From NCBI GenBank assembly GCA_903642235.1, contig CAHJWL010000013.1, positions 1 through 64,000 of the forward strand: a DNA stretch of 64,000 bases, written 5' to 3'. This DNA is from Acidobacteriaceae bacterium (GTDB taxonomy: Bacteria; Acidobacteriota; Terriglobia; Terriglobales; Acidobacteriaceae). This document shows positions 35,312 through 41,948 of the stretch, one piece after another; position 1 is the stretch's first letter, and every line of letters starts with the position of its first letter. Under the pieces are notes generated by a model that saw only the letters and a list, made by a program, of their open reading frames with translations, was not told where the DNA came from and searched no databases. The position numbers were made by a program, and so were the translations under genes.

Positions 35312-37063
35312 ATGGAACCGCAAACACCCGCACCCACCCTTACAGGCGCTGAGATCCTCTGGGCCGTTCTGGCCGGCGAAGGCGTGACGACCGTCTTCGG
35401 CTACCCCGGCGGCGCTATCTTGCCGATCTACGACGCATTGCGCAAGTTCCCCATCCATCACGTTCTGGTGCGGCATGAGCAGGGCGCCGCACACATGGCC
35501 GACGGCTACGCCAGGGCAAGCGGCAGGGTCGGGGTCTGCATGGCAACCTCCGGGCCCGGCGCGACAAATCTGGTGACAGGTCTCGCCACAGCCATGCTCG
35601 ATTCCATTCCTGTCGTGGCGATCACAGGCCAGGTCTCCTCAAAGGTGTTGGGCTCCGATGCCTTCCAGGAGGTCGACATCACCGGCATCACGCTGCCGAT
35701 CACCAAGCACAACTTCCTGGTCACGCGTGCTGAAGACATCGCACCTGCTGTCAGGCGAGCCTTCCAGATCGCCCGGTCCGGCCGCCCCGGTCCCGTACTG
35801 GTGGACATCACCAAGGACGCGCAGCAGGCGACCGCCGCCTTTGACTTCGAGACAGCAAAGCCCCTGCCGGTGCGGCCACATCCGATGCTGCGCGCCGAAT
35901 CAACATCCTTCCAGCAAGCCGTCGACCTGATTCTCGGGGCGAGAAGGCCGATCCTCCTTGCCGGTCACGGCATCACGCAGTCCGGCGCCGAGGCCGAAGT
36001 GCTCGCCTTTGCCGAGGCACGGCAGATACCGATTGCAACAACCTTGCTCGGGCTCGGATCCATTCCCGCCGGGCATCCGCTCTCGCTCGGCATGATGGGC
36101 ATGCATGGCGAGAGTTGGGTCAACACTGCCATTCAGCAGTCGGATCTGCTGCTCGCGTTCGGCATGCGCTTTGACGATCGCGTGACCGGAAATATCGCCA
36201 GCTACGCACCAAAGGCGAAGAAGATCCACATTGAGATCGACCCGAGTGAGATCAACAAGAACGTGAAGGTGGATGTCGCGCTCATCGGCGACCTGAAAGA
36301 GACACTCGCGCGGTTACTGCCCCAGCTGCCGAAGAAGATGGATGCAAGCTGGCTCAAGGAGATCAACGCCAGCAAGGGCACAGCGGCCGTACGCGACATC
36401 ATCAATCTGCCCGACAACGGCCATCTCTACGCCGCACACGTTATTCACGACATCTGGCGGGAGGCGCAGGCAGCAGGCCGGGAACACGATACCGTCATCG
36501 TTACAGATGTGGGTCAGCACCAGATGTGGGAGGCGCAGTACTTCAAGCACGAGGCGCCACGCTCGCTTGTGACATCGGGCGGTCTGGGCACAATGGGCTT
36601 CGCGCTGCCCGCGGCGATCGGTGCAAAGTCAGCGTGTCCGCAGAAGGATGTCTGGGTGATCGCTGGTGACGGTGGCTTTCAAATGACCGCCTGCGAACTC
36701 TCGACCATCGTGCAGGAAGGATTGGCCATCAACATCGCGGTCATCAATAACGGCTTCCTCGGCATGGTCCGGCAGTGGCAGGAGACCTTCTACGACAAGA
36801 ACTACTCCGCCTCACCGATCCTTTCGCCGGACTTCGTCAAGCTCGCCGGCGCGCACGGCATTGAGGGCGCAACAGTCTCCACCCGCAGAGATGTAACTTC
36901 AACGGTGACACATGCGCGAACCAGCGGCAAAGCCTTTCTAATTAACTTCCACGTTGAAAAGGAAGATGCGGTCTATCCCATGATTGCTCCAGGTGCTGCG
37001 CTGCATGAGATGGTGCGCCGGCCAGACCGCGATCCGCTGCTTGAGACTGCGGAGGATGAATGA
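35312..37063 (+). CDS. ilvB: Acetolactate synthase large subunit
   Basis: 583 residues starting at MEPQTPAP; AGGAG lies 6 bases before this ATG, while earlier in-frame codons at 35291 (TTG) and 35294 (ATG) are alternatives. Thiamine-diphosphate enzyme condensing two pyruvates (or pyruvate and 2-oxobutyrate). Motifs: EGVTTVFGYPGGAILPIYDAL with the catalytic Glu downstream (VRHEQGAAHMADGYAR), SGPGATNLVTGLATA, VTDVGQHQMWEAQYF, and the ThDP motif GDGGFQMTACELSTIVQEGLAINIAVINN. Its stop overlaps the following gene's start (ATGA). Confidence 0.96.
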   Translation: MEPQTPAPTLTGAEILWAVLAGEGVTTVFGYPGGAILPIYDALRKFPIHHVLVRHEQGAAHMADGYARASGRVGVCMATSGPGATNLVTGLATAMLDSIPVVAITGQVSSKVLGSDAFQEVDITGITLPITKHNFLVTRAEDIAPAVRRAFQIARSGRPGPVLVDITKDAQQATAAFDFETAKPLPVRPHPMLRAESTSFQQAVDLILGARRPILLAGHGITQSGAEAEVLAFAEARQIPIATTLLGLGSIPAGHPLSLGMMGMHGESWVNTAIQQSDLLLAFGMRFDDRVTGNIASYAPKAKKIHIEIDPSEINKNVKVDVALIGDLKETLARLLPQLPKKMDASWLKEINASKGTAAVRDIINLPDNGHLYAAHVIHDIWREAQAAGREHDTVIVTDVGQHQMWEAQYFKHEAPRSLVTSGGLGTMGFALPAAIGAKSACPQKDVWVIAGDGGFQMTACELSTIVQEGLAINIAVINNGFLGMVRQWQETFYDKNYSASPILSPDFVKLAGAHGIEGATVSTRRDVTSTVTHARTSGKAFLINFHVEKEDAVYPMIAPGAALHEMVRRPDRDPLLETAEDE

Positions 37064-37569
37064 GCACCTTCATGGCAGGGCGCATTACCACAGCGTTGAA
37101 TCTTGCACTGCTGATCTCCCCTTGCTCTGCGGCGCTTTCGCAGACGCCACCGGAGATCTCTCAGACCTCTCATCGTGTTCGCATCCGGATCATCAACGCA
37201 CAAACGAACAAACCGGTGGCAAACGAGCGACTGAATGTCAGCCTCCACAAAGACCAGGTCGGCTTCACTCTCATGCCGACGGATAAGAATGGAATCATTG
37301 TGGTGAACACGGAGGATGCGACAGAGATGCATGTGCTGTCGAACTTCTACGCAGACTGCCGGTCTCGTGGAGAGCTTTACACCAACTACTCGCTCGCGAC
37401 GATCTGGAGTTCAGGTATCACCGCGGGTAATCTTTGCAGCAGCGCAAAACCCGCGCCGAAGCCCGGCGACCTCATCCTCTTCGTCATTCCCAAGACCTAT
37501 ATTCCGACGATGGGACAACCGCCGGCTACCTCGTTTCCGCACTCGGATGAGAATCCGAACCTGCACTGA
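37060..37569 (+). CDS. Secreted protein of unknown function between ilvB and ilvN
   Basis: 169 residues; the ATG at 37060 overlaps the ilvB stop by 4 bases (an ATG at 37072 is also possible). A hydrophobic leader (ALNLALLISPCSAALS) suggests export. The first part of the mature protein (SHRVRIRIINAQTNKPVANERLNVSLHKDQVGFTLMPTDKNGIIVV) resembles an Ig-like/carboxypeptidase-regulatory fold, and the second half has CRSRGELYTNYSLATIWSSG and a Pro-rich end. Function unknown. It separates the two acetolactate synthase subunit genes, which are usually adjacent. Confidence 0.72.
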   Translation: MSTFMAGRITTALNLALLISPCSAALSQTPPEISQTSHRVRIRIINAQTNKPVANERLNVSLHKDQVGFTLMPTDKNGIIVVNTEDATEMHVLSNFYADCRSRGELYTNYSLATIWSSGITAGNLCSSAKPAPKPGDLILFVIPKTYIPTMGQPPATSFPHSDENPNLH

Positions 37570-37578
37570 AAGGGTTCA

Positions 37579-38229
37579 ATGCTGCATACCTTCGTGGCTC
37601 TCGTCGAAGACAAGCCCGGCGTCCTGACGCGTGTCGCCTCCCTGTTCCGACGCCTCAACATCAACATCGTCTCTCTCACCGTAGGAGAAAGTGAGCGGGC
37701 GGATACGTCGCGCATGACCATCGTGTGCGAGGCACCGGAAGGCGCGGCACACCGCATTCGCGCCTCGCTCTATAAGCTCGAGATTACAGTCGACGTCGAT
37801 GAAGTGGGGCGATCGGAAGCCGTCATCCGTGAACTCTGCCTGATCAAGGTGGCCGCCGGTCCAAACTCCCCGCATGGTCAGCAATCACGTTCGCAGATCT
37901 TTGAGCTGGCAACTGTGTTTCGCGCCCGTGTGGTCGATCTCGCACCGGAGTCCATCATGCTTGAGATGACCGGCGCCGCTTCAAAGATCGAAGGGCTCAT
38001 CCAGGTACTGCGCGAGAGCAGCTTCGATATTCTTGAGGTCTCGCGCACCGGGCGCATGGCAATGCGCCGCGGACACCACACCAGCCGCGTTCTGAAAGCG
38101 CTGGGCACACCCGGCTCGCAGCCCTTCAGTGCGGAGCAGAACGCCGACGAGCCCGACTACGCGCTCAAGCCTGCCTCTGAAGACTTCCTCGCGAACCAGT
38201 TCCCGGAGGTTCACGAAGAAGAGCAGTAG
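37579..38229 (+). CDS. ilvN: Acetolactate synthase small (regulatory) subunit
   Basis: 216 residues, longer than the usual 160-180. The N-terminal ACT domain is clear (FVALVEDKPGVLTRVASLFRRLNINIVSLTVGESER), followed by the C-terminal ALS_ss domain (FRARVVDLAPESIMLEMTGAASKIEGLIQVLRESSFDILEVSRTGRMAM). The extra length is a charged C-terminal tail. It gives valine feedback sensitivity and raises activity of the catalytic subunit. An AAAGGG precedes the ATG, 9 bases after the preceding stop. Confidence 0.94.
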   Translation: MLHTFVALVEDKPGVLTRVASLFRRLNINIVSLTVGESERADTSRMTIVCEAPEGAAHRIRASLYKLEITVDVDEVGRSEAVIRELCLIKVAAGPNSPHGQQSRSQIFELATVFRARVVDLAPESIMLEMTGAASKIEGLIQVLRESSFDILEVSRTGRMAMRRGHHTSRVLKALGTPGSQPFSAEQNADEPDYALKPASEDFLANQFPEVHEEEQ

Positions 38230-38269
38230 CCATCGCGGAACACAGCCCGACGGATCCCATTTCTACTTA

Positions 38270-38286
38270 GTAACAACATCTGTTAC
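38270..38286. promoter_or_regulatory. Palindrome upstream of ilvC, candidate operator
   Basis: GTAACA-ACATC-TGTTAC is a perfect 6-bp inverted repeat with a 5-base spacer inside an unusually AT-rich stretch (TTCTACTTAGTAACAACATC). It is centred about 100 bases upstream of the ilvC start, in the only sizeable gap (152 bases) of the operon's second half. A regulator site or an internal promoter is plausible. Confidence 0.5.
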
Positions 38287-38381
38287 ATGATATGCAGATC
38301 GACTTCGTTCGGCTGCTTACGACAAGTACGGTGAGGCACGATGCCCACCCTTAGCCAAAAGAAAGAAGAGACCGCAAACAC

Positions 38382-39422
38382 ATGGCAAAGACCTACCACG
38401 ATCAGGACGCAGACCTCTCTCTCATCCAGGCCAGAAAGGTCGCGATCATCGGCTATGGATCGCAGGGGCACGCACATGCGCTCAACCTGAAAGACTCAGG
38501 CGTCGAGGTGAGGGTCGGCCTGCGCGAGAGTTCGGCCGGCGTCGCCAAGGCCAGAGCGGTCGGTCTTGAAGTGCTGCCGGTCGCGCAGGCGGCCGCTTGG
38601 GCAGACGTCATCATGGTTCTGGTCCCGGACCAGACTGCGTCGAAGGTCTACAAAGAGATCGAGGCCGGTCTCTCCGCGAAGTCGGCCGCTGGCTCAGGCA
38701 AGACGCTGATGTTCGCGCATGGCTTCAACATCCGCTTTCGAACCATCAGTCCACCGGCGGGTGTCGATGTCTCGCTGGTTGCACCAAAGGCGCCGGGTCA
38801 CCGCGTGCGCGAGGTCTTCACGGAAGGCGGTGGCGTTCCCGCACTCGTAGCCGTTGAGCAGGATGCCAGCGGCACGGCGCTGGAACTGGCGCTCAGTTAT
38901 GCCAAGGGCATTGGTTGCACCCGCGCCGGCGTGCTCGAGACCACCTTCACCGAGGAGACCGAGACCGATCTCTTCGGCGAGCAGGCTGTGCTCTGCGGCG
39001 GAACAGCCGCACTGGTCAAAGCTGGTTTTGAGGTACTAACCGAGGCCGGCTACCAGCCGGAGCTCGCCTACTTCGAAGTCCTGCACGAGCTCAAGCTCAT
39101 CGTCGACCTTATGTACCGAGGCGGTCTCGAGTACATGCGCTACTCCATCTCCGACACCGCCGAGTGGGGCGATTACATCGCCGGCCCGCGCATCGTGACG
39201 CCCGCTGTAAAGGACGCGATGCGGTCTCTGCTCGCGGACATTCGCGATGGCTCCTTCGCAAAGAAGTTCATCGAAGAGAACGAGACCGGCCGCAAGGTCT
39301 TTGAGCAGACGCGCTGTACCGAGCGCCAGCATCCCATCGAGAAGGTAGGAGCCGACCTTCGGGCGGCCATGCCGTTTCTGGATCCAGTCGTGGTCAAGGA
39401 TGGTTCGGTGCAGAAGGCATAA
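38382..39422 (+). CDS. ilvC: Ketol-acid reductoisomerase (class I)
   Basis: 346 residues, the class I length. Isomerises and reduces acetolactate with NAD(P)H and Mg2+. The Rossmann site is [21 protein letters not shown]; the following [10 protein letters not shown] loop sets cofactor preference. Later motifs are FAHGFNIRF (catalytic His), [31 protein letters not shown] (metal-binding acids), [36 protein letters not shown]. Catalyses the step before IlvD; preceded by a 152-base gap that may carry its own promoter. Confidence 0.97.
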   Translation: MAKTYHDQDADLSLIQARKVAIIGYGSQGHAHALNLKDSGVEVRVGLRESSAGVAKARAVGLEVLPVAQAAAWADVIMVLVPDQTASKVYKEIEAGLSAKSAAGSGKTLMFAHGFNIRFRTISPPAGVDVSLVAPKAPGHRVREVFTEGGGVPALVAVEQDASGTALELALSYAKGIGCTRAGVLETTFTEETETDLFGEQAVLCGGTAALVKAGFEVLTEAGYQPELAYFEVLHELKLIVDLMYRGGLEYMRYSISDTAEWGDYIAGPRIVTPAVKDAMRSLLADIRDGSFAKKFIEENETGRKVFEQTRCTERQHPIEKVGADLRAAMPFLDPVVVKDGSVQKA

Positions 39423-39439
39423 CGCTGGCTGGCAGACGG

Positions 39440-39469
39440 AAGCGCGCGCACTCGTGGCGGCGCGCTTCT
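39440..39469 (+). terminator. Hairpin after ilvC
   Basis: GAAGCGCGC (39440-39448) pairs perfectly with GCGCGCTTC (39461-39469) around a 12-base loop, 17 bases after the ilvC stop codon. It probably ends the leu/ilv transcript, although no long T-run follows. Confidence 0.6.
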
Positions 39470-39507
39470 CTGCACGCTTCGCCAGACCTGCTCGGCATCC
39501 TATCGCA

Positions 39508-39993
39508 ATGCGATCTCGCTTCTCAGGCGTGCGACAGCTCCTTTGTCTTTTTTCCCTCGGAGTCCTCTTCGTGCATTTCGCTCATCCACAGGAACCCTCG
39601 TCACCCGTGACCCTTACGCAGCTTCGCGACCGCTTTCGACCGCTTCTGCTCTTTGCCGCGCGTCCGGACGATCCTGCGCTGCTCGCCCAACTGACTCTGC
39701 TGAAGAACGCCGCGCCAGGATTAAAGGAGCGGGACGTCCTGGTACTTGCGATCCCCTACAAAGATCCATCGCCGACCGAAGCAAGTCTAGGTGCGGCAGA
39801 CGCTCAGGCGGCGCGGCGTGTCTTCCACGTAGCGCCCGAAGATTTCACAGCTATTTTGCTCGGGAAGGATGGCGGCGAGAAATTTCGGTCGGCGAAACCG
39901 GTATCCTTTGAGACACTGCGACACAAGATCGATTCCATGCCGATGCGCAGGAACGAGATGAAAGATGGGCAGGGACGCCCACCCAATGACTGA
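39508..39993 (+). CDS. Secreted DUF4174 protein
   Basis: 161 residues from the ATG at 39508, chosen because a signal sequence begins there (MRSRFSGVRQLLCLFSLGVLFVHFAHPQ). The mature part fits the DUF4174 thioredoxin-like pattern: LTQLRDRFRPLLLFAARPDDPALLAQLTLLKNAAPGLKERDVLVLAIPY and FTAILLGKDGGEKFRSAKPVSFETLRHKIDSMPMRRNEM. No active-site Cys pair is present, so a redox role is unlikely. Its stop overlaps the histidine kinase start by 8 bases. Confidence 0.8.
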   Translation: MRSRFSGVRQLLCLFSLGVLFVHFAHPQEPSSPVTLTQLRDRFRPLLLFAARPDDPALLAQLTLLKNAAPGLKERDVLVLAIPYKDPSPTEASLGAADAQAARRVFHVAPEDFTAILLGKDGGEKFRSAKPVSFETLRHKIDSMPMRRNEMKDGQGRPPND

Positions 39994-41485
39994 AGGTGTG
40001 CTCAGCACAGCGCGGAGAACGGAGACGCAGCCAGAGCTGTTTCTTAAGGCGATCAGGCCGGAGATTCCTTCATCTCTCGATCAGATCGTCACCGCGCTGC
40101 AATCTGTCACGCATCTTGAGGGCCTGAGTGACAGCGAGTACCTCTGGCTTGCACAGCATGGAACGGAACGCCGCGGAGAGACCGGCGCCATGGTCTTTCG
40201 AGAGGGCGAGCCCGCCTGCCACCTCAACTTCATTCTCGAAGGCGAGATCCACGTGCGGCGGCGGCACTCCGGCCCGATCGCGCTCTTCATCGGGCGCGCC
40301 GGACAGATGACCGGCAAGCTGCCTTTCTCCCGCATGAAGGGGTATGGTGGCGATGGTTACACCATCGGGCCGATCTGGGTGCTCGATGTGCATCAGGATC
40401 TCTTCCCGCAGATGCTCGCCGCCATACCATCGATGGCACAGCGCTGCGTAACCGTACTGCTGGACCGTGTGCGTGAGGTAACGCGGATCGAGCAGCAGGC
40501 CGAGAAGCTCTCCGCCTTGGGGAAGCTGGCGGCAAATCTTGCCCACGAACTCAACAATCCAGCCTCCGCGGCGCAGCGCTCAGCCGATCGCCTCTTCAAC
40601 GACCTGCGCAACTACCGCGAGCAGAGCTTTCAGCTCGGCGCCCTGAGCGCGACCTCGCTCGAAACACCTCAGCTCCGTGAGTGGTTCGAGCGCATGCGCA
40701 AACGTATCAGCGCCTACGCACCGCATCGTGACAATACGATCAGCGCGCTCGATCTCAGTGAGCGAGAAGATCAGGTGACCCGCTGGCTGGAGCAGCACGG
40801 CGTTGAAGAAGCCTGGGCCGTGGCCCCTCCCATCTCTGAAAGCGCAATCGGCTTCGACCAGCTGGACGAGCTGGTTTTACTGGCCTCGCCGGACATTCTT
40901 CCTCTGCTGCTCGCAGCGCTCAGCAACTCCCTCCGGATCGAGGGCATGGCAGAGACTGTGGTCAACTCAACCGGCCGCATCTTTGACCTCATCAGCGCGA
41001 TCAAAGACTACTCCTACATGGACCAGGCGCCGGTGCAGGAGGTGGATCTGGCGCAGTCGCTCTCGACGACTCTGATCATGTTCCAGTCTCGTCTGCGCTC
41101 CGTAGTGGTCGAATCTGACTTCGATCCGGCGCTGCCGTCAATCAGCGCCTATGGCAGCGAGCTCAGCCAGGTCTGGACCGTTCTGATCGAAAACGCGCTT
41201 GACGCCATGCGCGATGAAGGAACGCTGACACTCAGTACACGCCTGACCGGGCAGTTGGCGACTGTCGAGGTCATCGATAGTGGTAGCGGCATCGATCCCG
41301 CGATCCAATCGCGGATCTTCGAGCCTTTCTACACCACCAAGCCGCCCGGAAGCGGTCTTGGTCTTGGTCTCGATACTGCCATGCGCATTGTCAGCCGACA
41401 CTCTGGGCTGCTTACCGTCGACTCTGTTCCCGGACGAACCTGCTTCCAGGTCCGTCTGCCGCTTGATCAAGCAGGGGCTTACTAA
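39986..41485 (+). CDS. Sensor histidine kinase with an N-terminal cyclic-nucleotide-binding-type domain
   Basis: 499 residues from the ATG at 39986 (MTEGVLST), which overlaps the DUF4174 stop and follows GGGCAGGGA; an ATG at 39965 is also in frame. Residues ~40-155 form a cNMP-binding-type beta-barrel (LAQHGTERRGETGAMVFREGEPACHLNFILEGEIHV). The kinase core has the phospho-acceptor His187 (LAHELNNPASAA), N-box WTVLIENALDAM, G1 DSGSGID, F-box FEPFYTT and G2 GSGLGLGL. No membrane segment is evident, so it is probably cytosolic. No response regulator lies beside it. Confidence 0.9.
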   Translation: MTEGVLSTARRTETQPELFLKAIRPEIPSSLDQIVTALQSVTHLEGLSDSEYLWLAQHGTERRGETGAMVFREGEPACHLNFILEGEIHVRRRHSGPIALFIGRAGQMTGKLPFSRMKGYGGDGYTIGPIWVLDVHQDLFPQMLAAIPSMAQRCVTVLLDRVREVTRIEQQAEKLSALGKLAANLAHELNNPASAAQRSADRLFNDLRNYREQSFQLGALSATSLETPQLREWFERMRKRISAYAPHRDNTISALDLSEREDQVTRWLEQHGVEEAWAVAPPISESAIGFDQLDELVLLASPDILPLLLAALSNSLRIEGMAETVVNSTGRIFDLISAIKDYSYMDQAPVQEVDLAQSLSTTLIMFQSRLRSVVVESDFDPALPSISAYGSELSQVWTVLIENALDAMRDEGTLTLSTRLTGQLATVEVIDSGSGIDPAIQSRIFEPFYTTKPPGSGLGLGLDTAMRIVSRHSGLLTVDSVPGRTCFQVRLPLDQAGAY

Positions 41486-41491
41486 CGGCTC

Positions 41492-41776
41492 CTACGTCGT
41501 CACTTCAACTCCGCGCCAGAACGCGACATGATGTTTGACAGTGTGTGCGGCCGGCTTTGGATCGGGGTAGTACCAGGCAGCATCAGGGTTCTCCTGTCCA
41601 TCGACCAGCAGGGTGTAGTAGCGAGCCTGTCCCTTCCACGGACAATTTGACGTCGTGGAACTGGGTCGAAGAAACTCCCGCTTCACTGTCTCTTCCGGAA
41701 AATAGATGTTGCCTTCAATCGTTTCGTAGCTCTCGCTTTCAGCAATCGTCTGTCCATTCCAAACTGCCTTCGCCAT
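41492..41776 (-). CDS. DUF427 protein
   Basis: 94 residues from the ATG at 41776, with GGAG 7 bases upstream; 8 more codons are open upstream. The pattern AVWNGQTIAESESYETIEGNIYFPEETVKREFLRPSSTTSNCPWKGQARYYTLLVDG and DAAWYYPDPKPAAHTVKHHVAFW is typical of DUF427 (nucleotidyltransferase-like beta-barrel proteins of unknown function). It is convergent with the histidine kinase gene and separated from topA by a hairpin. Confidence 0.9.
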   Translation of the reverse strand: MAKAVWNGQTIAESESYETIEGNIYFPEETVKREFLRPSSTTSNCPWKGQARYYTLLVDGQENPDAAWYYPDPKPAAHTVKHHVAFWRGVEVTT

Positions 41777-41806
41777 GTAACTCCATCTCTTTGCTACCAC
41801 TTGTGA

Positions 41807-41835
41807 GCAACACCTCAGAACATACCTGAGGTGTT
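41807..41835. terminator. Hairpin between topA and the DUF427 gene
   Basis: CAACACCTCAG (41807-41817) and CTGAGGTGTTG (41825-41835) form a perfect 11-bp stem with a 7-base loop. It lies downstream of topA and upstream of the DUF427 gene on the same strand, so it would end the topA transcript. Confidence 0.65.
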
Positions 41836-41948
41836 GGGTGGCGGTGTACGCAGAGTCTGCGCCAGCGCATTTGTAGCAGAGTTGCCGTAAGAAAGGAAGG
41901 GCCTGCGCCTATCTCCCTGCTGCTCCACGGAGTCGCCGCCCAGATCCC

